Source: Parapedobacter tibetensis (GTDB lineage: Bacteria > Bacteroidota > Bacteroidia > Sphingobacteriales > Sphingobacteriaceae). From it: a stretch of DNA of 64,000 nucleotides. The stretch spans positions 62,514 through 126,513 of the forward strand of contig NZ_JAMXBE010000006.1 in NCBI RefSeq assembly GCF_024704835.1. Reading direction: 5' to 3'. Both the position numbers and the translations under genes were made by a program. The stretch's first letter is position 1. Every line of letters begins with the position of its first letter. Positions 53,985 through 62,677 of this stretch are shown here, one piece after another. Below the pieces are notes generated by a model, which was not told where the DNA came from, searched no databases, and was given only the letters and a program-made list of their open reading frames with translations.

Positions 53985-53992
53985 CAAACTTA
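53985..53992 (-). promoter_or_regulatory. Possible -7 box for the SpoIIM-MoxR operon
   Basis: On the minus strand this reads TAAGTTTG, a match to TAnnTTTG. Transcription would start near 53978, leaving a leader of nearly 60 bases. No TTG sits 19-21 bp upstream, so support is partial. Confidence 0.35.
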
Positions 53993-54020
53993 GATGAAAA
54001 GTTATATTATATTTGCGATT

Positions 54021-54758
54021 ATGAATACCATTGAAGTAAGTACCACCCAGAATATAGACATTGAATACGATGTCGCCGGATTGGGCGAGCGTATAGCTGC
54101 ATGGTTTATTGATATGGGCATATTTATTTTGCTTTACTTGGCGGGGGTCATTTTTGTTGGAATTTTAGCAGGGACTGGTGCCAGTGAGGTGGGCTTTGTG
54201 GTGTTGTTGGTAATCTATGCGCTGCTGTATGTGTTTTATGATTTGGTATGCGAGGTTTTCTTCAATGGTCAGAGTGTAGGCAAGCGCGCCATGAAAATCA
54301 GGGTCATCAGCCTCGATGGAACTCAACCCACCATTGGTCAATATTTGCTCCGTTGGTTATTTAGGATTGTTGATTTTGTGCTCACGAGCGGCGTAGGGGC
54401 GATTATATCGGTTGCTGCCACCAAAAACAAACAGCGAATAGGTGATATCGTCGCACACACCACCCTCATCAAGACTACGCCACGCACACAATTATCGGCT
54501 GTAGCGTTTAGGCCGTTGGTGAGCGACGATTATCAACCGTTGTTCCCTGAAATCGGCCAGCTGAGCGACCGAGATATGGAGCTGATCCATGAAGTGCTAC
54601 AGAACTTCACGAAATCGGGAAACAACCTGCTTATCTATAATATGGCGAACAAGCTCAAGAATCACCTGAAGATACAAATCCCACAAGGGATGAATGAGAT
54701 GCAGTTTCTCCATACCGTGGTAAAGGATTATAACTTTATTACCGCACGGGATGCCTAA
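54021..54758 (+). CDS. RDD-family membrane protein
   Basis: A 245-residue protein from the ATG at 54021; the in-frame ATG at 53994 adds nine residues with no family match. GLGERIAAWFIDMGIFILLYL has the Arg and Asp of the RDD motif, and two more helices follow, with FNGQSVGKRAMKIRVISLDG in the linker. The C-terminal 90 residues are soluble (ELIHEVLQNFTKSGNNLLIY). RDD proteins often accompany SpoIIM genes, and here the pair is divergent. The cargo is unknown. Confidence 0.88.
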   Translation: MNTIEVSTTQNIDIEYDVAGLGERIAAWFIDMGIFILLYLAGVIFVGILAGTGASEVGFVVLLVIYALLYVFYDLVCEVFFNGQSVGKRAMKIRVISLDGTQPTIGQYLLRWLFRIVDFVLTSGVGAIISVAATKNKQRIGDIVAHTTLIKTTPRTQLSAVAFRPLVSDDYQPLFPEIGQLSDRDMELIHEVLQNFTKSGNNLLIYNMANKLKNHLKIQIPQGMNEMQFLHTVVKDYNFITARDA

Positions 54759-54864
54759 TGTATTTGTTTTGTTTTCATACCTAGAGCGTATTGATGAAAT
54801 TAATCCTTCTTTTATTTTAAACCATTATCCCAAATCCACCTACCCTCTTTCTTGCCAAAATAAA

Positions 54865-54895
54865 TTGCGGAGTCGCATGGGTTTTGGTAGCTTTG
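54865..54895 (+). promoter_or_regulatory. Bacteroidota-type promoter of pruA
   Basis: TTG at 54865-54867 and TAGCTTTG at 54888-54895, 20 bp apart, match the -33 and -7 boxes. The pruA start is 27 bp downstream, leaving a short leader of about 20 bases. The rest of the 54759-54922 gap is unremarkable. Confidence 0.65.
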
Positions 54896-54922
54896 TAGCC
54901 TCGTACCAAAAAGATAGATACC

Positions 54923-56557
54923 ATGTTAAAAGGTTTTTTCAATGTCCCGAATCCGGTAAATGAGCCGATATTGTCATATGCCGCGGGCAGCAAGGAAAGG
55001 CAATTGCTGCAACAGGCCGTTCAAACCGCCCTTGCAGCGCAAATAGATATCCCCATGTATATCGGGGGCGAAGAGGTGCGTACGAAGAAAACAACGGCCA
55101 TACGCCCTCCACATCAGCACAAACACGTGCTAGGCAAATACCACCAAGGCAACAAAAGCCATGTAAAAGCCGCGATTGAGGCAGCTTTGGCGGCAAAGGC
55201 AGCTTGGGAAAACTTGGCATGGGAACAACGGGCTGCTATTTTCCTCAAAGCGGCCGACCTCATAGCGGGGCCATATCGTTATAAACTCAATGCGGCCACG
55301 ATGCTGGGGCAATCAAAAAATGCCTTCCAAGCTGAAATTGATTCCGCTTGTGAGATCGTGGATTTCCTTCGGTTCAATGTTAAATACATGAGCGAAATCT
55401 ATGCCCAGCAACCTCCCATTTCACCGAGGGGAAATTGGAATAGACTGGAACAACGCCCGTTAGAGGGCTTCGTTTTTGCGCTTACACCATTCAATTTTAC
55501 AGCCATAGCGGGCAATCTGCCCACTTCAGCAGCGATGATGGGCAATGTGGTGGTATGGAAGCCAGCAAACACCCAGATTTATTCAGCAAATGTACTGATG
55601 GAAGTATTCAGGGAAGCCGGCGTGCCCGATGGGGTAATTAACCTCGTTTATGTATCGGGGCCTGACGCTGGAGATGTAATTTTCAAACATCCTGATTTTG
55701 CAGGCATCCATTTTACGGGTTCCACTGGGGTATTCCAGCATATCTGGAAAACAATAGGCGAAAATATCCACCAATATAAATCCTATCCACGGATTGTGGG
55801 GGAAACGGGAGGAAAAGATTTTATTTTGATACACCATTCTGCGCATGTCGAGGCAGCCGCAACGGCGATTATGAGGGGAGCCTTTGAATATCAAGGGCAA
55901 AAATGCTCAGCCGCTTCCAGGGTATATATTCCCAAATCATTGTGGCCTACACTCAAGAAACTCATCGTGAAGGACGTCTCATCGTTCAAGATAGGCCCTG
56001 CGGATGATTTCAGCAACTTTATCAATGCGGTCATTGACGAGAAATCGTTTGACAAATTGGCGAAATACATAGATAGCGCCAAGAAAGACAAGGATGCTGA
56101 AATCGTAGTAGGGGGTACCTATGACAAAAGCGAAGGTTATTATATTCATCCCACGGTTATCCTGGCCAAGAAACCGGACTATGTAACCATGTGCGAAGAG
56201 CTTTTTGGGCCAGTACTGACGGTTTATGTCTATGAGGATAAAAAATGGGAAGAAACCTTGCAATTGATCGATCAAACATCCATTTATGCCCTTACCGGGG
56301 CAGTTATCGCACAAGATCGTTATGCCATTGACCAAGCCGCGCATGCCCTACGCAATGCTGCCGGAAACTTCTACATCAATGATAAATGTACCGGTGCCGT
56401 GGTCGGGCAACAGCCTTTTGGAGGCGCAAGGGGTTCAGGCACGAATGACAAGGCAGGTTCAATGATTAACTTATTACGTTGGGTATCGCCACGTACCATC
56501 AAGGAAACGTTCGATCCGCCCACGGACTATCGGTATCCATTCCTGGAGCAGGAATAA
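54923..56557 (+). CDS. pruA: L-glutamate gamma-semialdehyde (1-pyrroline-5-carboxylate) dehydrogenase
   Basis: A 544-residue aldehyde dehydrogenase that makes glutamate from the proline-breakdown intermediate. GETGGKDFILIH carries the catalytic Glu, and YQGQKCSAASRVYIP the catalytic Cys. ALTPFNFTAIAGNLP and VVWKPANTQIYSANV are the NAD-binding phrases typical of P5C dehydrogenases. The length fits the single-function bacterial form. It has its own promoter upstream and a strong terminator after the stop. No proline dehydrogenase gene is adjacent. Confidence 0.95.
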   Translation: MLKGFFNVPNPVNEPILSYAAGSKERQLLQQAVQTALAAQIDIPMYIGGEEVRTKKTTAIRPPHQHKHVLGKYHQGNKSHVKAAIEAALAAKAAWENLAWEQRAAIFLKAADLIAGPYRYKLNAATMLGQSKNAFQAEIDSACEIVDFLRFNVKYMSEIYAQQPPISPRGNWNRLEQRPLEGFVFALTPFNFTAIAGNLPTSAAMMGNVVVWKPANTQIYSANVLMEVFREAGVPDGVINLVYVSGPDAGDVIFKHPDFAGIHFTGSTGVFQHIWKTIGENIHQYKSYPRIVGETGGKDFILIHHSAHVEAAATAIMRGAFEYQGQKCSAASRVYIPKSLWPTLKKLIVKDVSSFKIGPADDFSNFINAVIDEKSFDKLAKYIDSAKKDKDAEIVVGGTYDKSEGYYIHPTVILAKKPDYVTMCEELFGPVLTVYVYEDKKWEETLQLIDQTSIYALTGAVIAQDRYAIDQAAHALRNAAGNFYINDKCTGAVVGQQPFGGARGSGTNDKAGSMINLLRWVSPRTIKETFDPPTDYRYPFLEQE

Positions 56558-56561
56558 TGAT

Positions 56562-56607
56562 TATAAAACGACAAAGGCGGCCTAAAAGCCGCCTTTGTCG
56601 TTTTATA
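56562..56607. terminator. Strong two-way terminator between pruA and the carbonic anhydrase gene
   Basis: A perfect 20-bp stem (56562-56581 with 56588-56607) and a 6-base CTAAAA loop. The GC-rich core CAAAGGCGGC/GCCGCCTTTG is flanked by A and T runs on both sides, so it should stop both the plus-strand pruA transcript and the minus-strand carbonic anhydrase transcript. Confidence 0.9.
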
Positions 56608-56629
56608 AGATTACTCGCGTTTACACCGA

Positions 56630-57292
56630 TTAATGATAAGCAAATACTTTGCCCAGTCCCTCGCTATCGGTAACGGTGATATCCAGATCAATCAGTTTGC
56701 CCGTAGCGATATCGATAACCATGCCATGCACGGCCAAATCATCCCGCTCTTTCCAGGCATTTTGAATAATCGAAGTGGAACACAGGTTGGATACCTGCTC
56801 TGCGACGTTGAGCTCAACCAAACGGTTCACTTTTTCCTCCTCATTTTCAATAGCATCTATTTCCTCGCTATGGAACCGGTATACATCTTTGATATGACAT
56901 AGCCAGTTGTCTATGATCCCGAACTGCTTGCGGCTCAGCGAGGCGGCAACGCCGCCGCAGCCATAGTGGCCCGCTACAATGACGTGTTTTACTTTAAGCA
57001 CATTCACGGCATAGTCCAATACACTGAGCATGTTCATATCGGAATGCACACACATATTGGCAATGTTGCGGTGCACAAACACTTCGCCCGGTAATGTATT
57101 AGTTATCTGGTTAGCCGGAACACGACTATCGGCACAGCCTATCCAAAGGATTTCCGGATGTTGCCCTTTTGCCAGTTGCTTGAATTTACCGGAGGTATCT
57201 TCCTCCACCTGCTTCACCCAAGCTTGATTACCAGCTAATATTTTTTCGAAACTTGCTTTTAATACGGGGTTATCCATTTGTTTCTTCAACAT
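56630..57292 (-). CDS. Beta-class carbonic anhydrase
   Basis: A 220-residue enzyme that interconverts CO2 and bicarbonate. ILWIGCADSRVPANQI holds the zinc Cys and the Asp-Arg pair, and IVAGHYGCGGVAAS the zinc His and second Cys, all as in active beta-CAs. There is no signal peptide. It lies 135 bp downstream of a SulP transporter gene on the same strand. Such pairs in bacteria supply bicarbonate, with the transporter importing or exporting HCO3-. A second start at MDNPVLKASF five residues in is possible. Confidence 0.95.
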   Translation of the reverse strand: MLKKQMDNPVLKASFEKILAGNQAWVKQVEEDTSGKFKQLAKGQHPEILWIGCADSRVPANQITNTLPGEVFVHRNIANMCVHSDMNMLSVLDYAVNVLKVKHVIVAGHYGCGGVAASLSRKQFGIIDNWLCHIKDVYRFHSEEIDAIENEEEKVNRLVELNVAEQVSNLCSTSIIQNAWKERDDLAVHGMVIDIATGKLIDLDITVTDSEGLGKVFAYH

Positions 57293-57427
57293 ATTGTATG
57301 GTTTTAATTGTTATTTAATTGATAATTGTTTGATATCATTAACTTAATGTTACAAAAACGTAATTGGCCATGCGCCGACCACGTGTGATTTTGCTAAGTT
57401 AATCACAATAGCTTATTTTTATACACC

Positions 57428-59059
57428 TCACTGTTGTTGTTTGATGATTTCTTTCTTGGGAATGTTATTTTTCATGATGGCTTGTGTGAAACGTTTGATG
57501 TTCGGCACATTTTTCTTGTTCACGATGCCAACCAGTTCAATGGTGCGTCCCTTGCTTACTGCATTTTGTTCGAAATCCTTAATAACCTCGATGACATCCT
57601 TATCAATAAAGCGGCTGTGTGAACCGTCGATGACGATTTCGTTGATGCGCTTGGGTAGGTTATAAAGTGATTTTTGTATGGCAGCTTTATTGAGGAACGT
57701 CACCTCTTCAGCAAGGCTGATGGTGATTTTTGCACCTTCTTCGTTTTCATCGATATCATATTCAAATGCATTGGAAAGGTTGTTCCGCAGGATATAGAAC
57801 ATGGCTACGAACAGGCCAACTCCGACGCCGGTAAGCAAATCGGTGAAAACAACGGCAACAATCGTGACGAAGAACGGTACAAATTGGTCGAGCCCCTTAT
57901 GCCACATCTGTTTGAACGACGAGGGCTTTGCCAGCTTGTACCCGGTATGCAGCAGGATGGCTGCCAGACACGCCAACGGGATGAGATTAATGATGATTGG
58001 GATAAGCAGCACCGCTAATATTAACCACACCCCATGGAGAATGGCACTTTGCCTAGTGCGGCCACCGGCATTTACGTTGGCGGAAGACCGCACGATAACC
58101 GCGGTCAACGGCAGGCCACCAACCAATCCGGAGGTCATATTGCCAACGCCTTGAGCCATTAGTTCCCGGTTGGTGGGGGAGACCCGTTTGAATGGATCGA
58201 TTTTATCCACGGCTTCCAAGCTAAGCAATGTTTCCAAACTCGCAATAATCGCAATGGTGAAAGCCGCAATCCAAACGTCTTTATTGGCAATCTGCGTAAA
58301 GTCGGGGAAGGTAAACAACCCCGTAAATTCATTAAATGAATTGACTACTGGAATAACCACCATGTGATTCTGGGCCAATTCGAAATCGCTGCCAACGAAG
58401 AGTAAGCTCAGCAATACGCCAATGATCACTACAATTAGCGGCGCGGGCACGATGCTCAATTTCTTGAACTTCGGCCAGACAATCAGCGTGGCCAATGAAA
58501 TCGCACAGATGATAAACGCTCCATAGTTGATCGCCCCTAAGGCTTTTTGCAATGCGGAGAATGTATTCTCATTATTCAGTTGAACAAAGCTCTCCTCGCC
58601 GAAGAAGCTGGAATCATCGTACCCCACCGCATGGGGCAGTTGCTTGAGAATGATGATAATGCCGATGCCGGCTAACATCCCGATGATGACGGATGACGGA
58701 AAATAGTTTCCAATCATTCCTGCTTTAATGATGCCCAAGGCAAACTGGATTACTCCAGCAAGCAAAACGGCCAATAGGAACGTTTCGAAGGCTCCCAACT
58801 GCTCAATGGCGCCCAAGACGATGACGGCAAGGCCCGCCGCGGGCCCGCTTACGCTAAGCTGCGAACCGCTGAAGGAGGCGATGACAATTCCCCCGATAAT
58901 TCCGCTCAATAGACCGGAGAATAGCGGCGCACCGGAAGCCAGCGCTATCCCCAGACATAACGGCAAGGCCACGAGGAAGACCACGATACTTGCCGGAAAA
59001 TCATATTTCAAATCCCGCTTTGATAATTTCAAAAACGCGGACGTACGTGTACCAAACAT
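57428..59059 (-). CDS. SulP-family anion (bicarbonate- or sulfate-type) transporter with STAS domain
   Basis: A 543-residue SulP protein with 12-14 helices: FPASIVVFLVALPLCLGIALASG in the first helix pair, GPAAGLAVIVLGAIEQLG next, and NMTSGLVGGLPLTAVIVRSSAN, the signature of the family. The C-terminus from about 440 is a STAS domain (KRINEIVIDGSHSRFIDKDVIEV). SulP carriers move sulfate, bicarbonate or other anions. The beta-carbonic anhydrase gene downstream points to bicarbonate, which is inference. Confidence 0.92.
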   Translation of the reverse strand: MFGTRTSAFLKLSKRDLKYDFPASIVVFLVALPLCLGIALASGAPLFSGLLSGIIGGIVIASFSGSQLSVSGPAAGLAVIVLGAIEQLGAFETFLLAVLLAGVIQFALGIIKAGMIGNYFPSSVIIGMLAGIGIIIILKQLPHAVGYDDSSFFGEESFVQLNNENTFSALQKALGAINYGAFIICAISLATLIVWPKFKKLSIVPAPLIVVIIGVLLSLLFVGSDFELAQNHMVVIPVVNSFNEFTGLFTFPDFTQIANKDVWIAAFTIAIIASLETLLSLEAVDKIDPFKRVSPTNRELMAQGVGNMTSGLVGGLPLTAVIVRSSANVNAGGRTRQSAILHGVWLILAVLLIPIIINLIPLACLAAILLHTGYKLAKPSSFKQMWHKGLDQFVPFFVTIVAVVFTDLLTGVGVGLFVAMFYILRNNLSNAFEYDIDENEEGAKITISLAEEVTFLNKAAIQKSLYNLPKRINEIVIDGSHSRFIDKDVIEVIKDFEQNAVSKGRTIELVGIVNKKNVPNIKRFTQAIMKNNIPKKEIIKQQQ

Positions 59060-59252
59060 ATTGATTACGTAATTAATTATACTAAGTTAATTCTACATAC
59101 TTCTACATACTCCGCCCCGAACGACTATTGGAAACATGCATGCAATCACGTACATGATACACCAATATAAATCATCCTTGTATGGAACGAAATATTTCCC
59201 TGACGAATGGCCCGCCGGTATACTAACACCGGCTAGACAACAATAAATGCAC

Positions 59253-59591
59253 TTAGCAGTTAGGAGGGGGGGTGGGCACCGAGGGGTAGAACGGACAGCT
59301 ATCACGTTCATCATCAGTGATGAAATCCAAGCTGACTAGATCAGCATGAGGTGCCAGCAAATTCGGATAAGTAGGTACTTTGGAATAATGTTTCAGAAAT
59401 AAATCCTTTCCTTGATCTCCAAGGCCAGATTTACCATTATTGTTTTCAATCTCAAGTTGTAAAATGACCTGCATTATCGCCTTTTTATCACAATTGTGGA
59501 TAAAAATCGGTGCAGTGAAAATGAGCATCTTTGCAAAGAAGATGGCGAAAAATAATTTTGCGTATAATTTCCTTTTTATTTTGGTCGACAT
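59253..59591 (-). CDS. Small exported protein, Bacteroidota-specific type
   Basis: A 112-residue protein with an N-terminal hydrophobic stretch (LFFAIFFAKMLIFTAPIFI) acting as signal or anchor. DKKAIMQVILQLEIENNNGK resembles a small family seen often in Sphingobacteriaceae, with a helix and a Pro-rich, Cys-ended tail (TPPPNC). The function is unknown. A -7 box, TAAATTTG on the minus strand, lies 22 bp upstream, which supports a real gene. Confidence 0.6.
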   Translation of the reverse strand: MSTKIKRKLYAKLFFAIFFAKMLIFTAPIFIHNCDKKAIMQVILQLEIENNNGKSGLGDQGKDLFLKHYSKVPTYPNLLAPHADLVSLDFITDDERDSCPFYPSVPTPPPNC

Positions 59592-59982
59592 ATGTTATGT
59601 GACTAATTACCGCAAATTTATAGAAAAACCTGTGTATAATTATAAAATCTTATGCAAAATGTTACAAAAAGCACAATAATATAATGTTATTTTAACAAAT
59701 TTACATTAAAATGATTTGAATTTAAGAGTGCCTCGTCGGTTTGTTTCTATTAGGCCAGCCTGCAAAAATCTACAAGGCTTAACCAATGAATTTTAGGTAG
59801 CTTTTTAAGACAATATGTGGAAATAATGAGACAAATAGCTGAAGTGAAATCATTTTTTATCTGTTGTTTTGTCCAGCTTTGCCCTTCAACCATGTAAGCC
59901 GAGGTGATATGTTGGGCGAGTAAAGAAGTAGTAAATTTCACCGATTGAAGGTGATGGAAGTTCAATCGTTATAAACAATATT
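59592..59982. other. AT-rich gap before the GH2 gene
   Basis: This 391-bp stretch holds the divergent promoter region of the small exported protein and the GH2 leader. It is AT-rich with long A/T runs around 59630-59710. I see no intact gene, no operator and no hairpin strong enough to name. A minus-strand frame at 59750-59965 was rejected. Confidence 0.5.
59613..59620 (-). promoter_or_regulatory. -7 box of the small exported protein gene
   Basis: On the minus strand this is TAAATTTG, a match to TAnnTTTG. Transcription would begin close to the start codon at 59591, giving a short leader. The -33 box is not convincing. Confidence 0.4.
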
Positions 59983-61851
59983 ATGGAAAAGTCGAAGAAC
60001 ATGAAATACACGTTACTTTTGTTATGCTTTCTTTCCACCCACATTGGGCAACTTATGGCCCAACAGCCCTCAGCATGGCAACCTGTTGGGGATAAAATCA
60101 AGTCGCCATGGGTAGCAGATATTGATGCTGCTAGCCCCCTTCCCGAGTACCCACGCCCTCATTTGGTACGCAACGGGTGGCAGAGCCTCAATGGGCTTTG
60201 GGATTATCGTATACAGCCGGGCAAGCTTGGTGCGGCTCCTACCGGTTATGACGAACAAATACTAGTGCCCTATCCAGTAGAGTCTGCGCTTTCCGGAGTG
60301 GGAAAGACAGTGGGCAAAGACAGCTCGTTATGGTATCGTAGAACCGTGGATATTGACAAGAAAATTCGCGGCCAACGTGTCCTATTGCATTTCGGCGCTG
60401 TGGATTGGCGCTGCGAAGTATATGTGAATGGGCAGCAAGTAGGTACGCATGAAGGAGGCTTTGACCCATTTTCGTTTGACATTACGTCGTACTTAACGAA
60501 AGGAGCAAAGCAGGAAATCGTGGTGGGTGTATGGGATCCCACGGATGAGGGGCCGCAGCCCAATGGCAAACAAGTGGTTCGACCGCATGGAATATGGTAT
60601 ACGCCAGTTACCGGCATCTGGCAGACGGTATGGCTGGAAGGAGTGCCTGAAACACACATTGTCGCTACCAAACATACACCTAATATCGATGAAAGCACCT
60701 TATTGGTGCGAACCGCGGTGGAGGGAGCGAAAGCGGGCGACCATATACAGGTTTCTGCTTGGAAAGGGCAAGAGAAAATTGCTGAAGAAACAGTCGCCGC
60801 TGGTGAGCAAGCATCATTGAAGCTAAACAATCCGGAGTTGTGGTCGCCATCGAACCCTTTCCTCTACGACCTGAAAGTGTCCATACTGCGCAAAGGAAAA
60901 CCAGTAGATGAGGTGTCTTCCTATTTTGCCATGCGTAAGCTATCAATGGGAACGGACGCAAAAGGCATCCAACGGATGTTGCTTAACAATGAATTCGTGT
61001 TCCAGTATGGCCCGCTCGACCAAGGCTGGTGGCCTGATGGATTGTATACCGCCCCTACGGATGAGGCCTTGCGTTTCGATGTGGAGAAGACCAAGGCAAT
61101 GGGTTTCAACATGATCCGCAAGCACATCAAGGTAGAGCCTGCCCGATGGTACTACCATTGCGATAAGCTCGGATTGTTGGTATGGCAAGATATGCCAAGC
61201 GGGGATTTGGGCGGCAACCATTGGGATATGAGGCCAGGGATCACTTCGGGCCGTCAGCACGACAAAGACAGGAGCCCCGAATCAGAAGCCATCTACCGGA
61301 AAGAATGGAAAGCCATCATGGATGCGCTCCATAATTTCCCTAGCATTGTCGTATGGGTGCCTTTCAACGAAGCGTGGGGGCAGTTCAAGACCAAAGAAAT
61401 CACGGAGTGGACTATGGGATACGATCCCTCACGCTTGGTGAATAGTGCAAGCGGAGGGAATTTCTTTCCGACCGGACACATTCTTGACATCCATAACTAT
61501 CCGGATGCCATGATGCCAAGACCCGAATTGTTTGGCGATAAGCGAATATTGGTCCTTGGTGAGTTTGGTGGTTTAGGGCTGCCGGTGGAGGGGCATACTT
61601 GGCAGAACAAGGATAATTGGGGTTACCAAAGTTTTAAGAATGCCGATGAATTGAAAGGCCGTTACCAAGGGTTGGTGAAAGATTTGGCACGCCTAATCCC
61701 CTTGGGGCTATCTGCAGCAGTATACACACAAACCACCGATGTGGAAGTAGAGACCAACGGGCTGATTACCTATGACCGACGAGTCATCAAAATGCCAGAA
61801 GCGGAGTTATATAAATGGCATCAGCAACTGTATAAAATTACTGTTGATTAA
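59983..61851 (+). CDS. Glycoside hydrolase family 2, exported
   Basis: A 622-residue exported enzyme (signal MKYTLLLLCFLSTHIGQLMAQ; starts at 59983 or 60001 are both possible). The sugar-binding domain (about 45-210) has the RVLLHFGAVDWRCEVYVNG and GFDPFSFDIT phrases of GH2, then an Ig-like part, then the barrel with GFNMIRKHIKVEP. PFNEAWGQF holds the acid/base Glu and VLGEFGG the nucleophile Glu. GH2 includes beta-galactosidases, glucuronidases and mannosidases; which one is not clear. It is not in a PUL operon here but shares a terminator with the regulator gene, whose sensor may respond to its product. Confidence 0.92.
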   Translation: MEKSKNMKYTLLLLCFLSTHIGQLMAQQPSAWQPVGDKIKSPWVADIDAASPLPEYPRPHLVRNGWQSLNGLWDYRIQPGKLGAAPTGYDEQILVPYPVESALSGVGKTVGKDSSLWYRRTVDIDKKIRGQRVLLHFGAVDWRCEVYVNGQQVGTHEGGFDPFSFDITSYLTKGAKQEIVVGVWDPTDEGPQPNGKQVVRPHGIWYTPVTGIWQTVWLEGVPETHIVATKHTPNIDESTLLVRTAVEGAKAGDHIQVSAWKGQEKIAEETVAAGEQASLKLNNPELWSPSNPFLYDLKVSILRKGKPVDEVSSYFAMRKLSMGTDAKGIQRMLLNNEFVFQYGPLDQGWWPDGLYTAPTDEALRFDVEKTKAMGFNMIRKHIKVEPARWYYHCDKLGLLVWQDMPSGDLGGNHWDMRPGITSGRQHDKDRSPESEAIYRKEWKAIMDALHNFPSIVVWVPFNEAWGQFKTKEITEWTMGYDPSRLVNSASGGNFFPTGHILDIHNYPDAMMPRPELFGDKRILVLGEFGGLGLPVEGHTWQNKDNWGYQSFKNADELKGRYQGLVKDLARLIPLGLSAAVYTQTTDVEVETNGLITYDRRVIKMPEAELYKWHQQLYKITVD

Positions 61852-61860
61852 ATCGCATTA

Positions 61861-61893
61861 AAACCTAACAGGCTTCAAAAACCTGTTAGGTTT
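61861..61893. terminator. Two-way terminator between GH2 and response-regulator genes
   Basis: AAACCTAACAGG (61861-61872) pairs perfectly with CCTGTTAGGTTT (61882-61893), leaving a 9-base loop. It overlaps the stop codon of the regulator gene by two bases, and A and T runs flank both sides. Confidence 0.8.
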
Positions 61894-62677
61894 ATGGCTT
61901 ATGCTGGGCCAAGTATTCGCTTGGCGATATCCCGAATTGTTTATGGAAATTCCTCCCGAAATGGGTCTGTGAGCTATACCCCACGCTATCTGATACCTGA
62001 TAGATTTTATAGTGGCCTTCGGAGAGCAGTTGAGCCGCTTTTTTTAGGCGCGCCACATTGATGAGGTCATTCGGTGTGAGATCAGAGATCGCCTTGATTT
62101 TACGATACAATGTGGGCCTACTCATGTTCATCAACTCCGCCAAATGTTCCACATCAAAATGGATATTCGCCATGTTGTTGTGTATGATTTCATTTAAGCG
62201 TTCCAGAAAATGCTCGTCTGCCTTAGTATGGGCCATGGTTTTGATGTGGGCTAATGGCGAGCTGGCAAAGTATTCACGAACCTTATTCCGGTTGGTGAGC
62301 AGGCTGTAAATCTGGGCATGCAAATGTTCGGGCGAAAACGGTTTTTCAATGTAAGCATCCGCCCCCTGCTCAAGCCCTTTTATCTTGGATTGCAGCGTGT
62401 TTTTGGCTGTGAGTAGAATGATGGGAATATGGCTATGCTCGACGTCCGACTTGATTAGCTGACAAAGTTCATATCCGTCCATTTCGGGCATCATCACATC
62501 ACTGACAATAAGTTGTATGGGATTAGCTGACAATGTTTCCATTGCGCATCGCCCGTTTTCAGCTTTCAACACGTCATAAGTTTCACTGAGGTCATCCGCA
62601 ATGAAGTCGAGGATTTCCTCATGGTCGTCAACCACCAATATGGTTGGTTTTTCAATCGTCGCCAATTCCTTTTCCAT
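61892..62677 (-). CDS. Response regulator with AraC-type DNA-binding domain
   Basis: A 261-residue protein. TILVVDDHEEILDF and LIVSDVMMPEMDG (phosphoacceptor Asp60), with LLTAKN and EKPFSPEHL, make a normal receiver domain. The C-terminal 100 residues are an AraC HTH: LAELMNMSRPTLYRKIK and VSDSVGYSSQTHFGRNFHKQFG. In Bacteroidota these two domains are normally the tail of a single hybrid sensor (HTCS). Here they form a separate frame that overlaps the kinase gene by 26 bp in another phase. Coupled translation is possible, so the pair may still work. Confidence 0.9.
   Translation of the reverse strand: MEKELATIEKPTILVVDDHEEILDFIADDLSETYDVLKAENGRCAMETLSANPIQLIVSDVMMPEMDGYELCQLIKSDVEHSHIPIILLTAKNTLQSKIKGLEQGADAYIEKPFSPEHLHAQIYSLLTNRNKVREYFASSPLAHIKTMAHTKADEHFLERLNEIIHNNMANIHFDVEHLAELMNMSRPTLYRKIKAISDLTPNDLINVARLKKAAQLLSEGHYKIYQVSDSVGYSSQTHFGRNFHKQFGISPSEYLAQHKP

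Noticed and set aside
59750-59965. A 71-codon minus-strand frame in the gap before the GH2 gene, with a vaguely transposase-like feel
   Set aside because: No recognisable motif, no inverted repeats nearby, and low complexity. Not enough to call an IS remnant.
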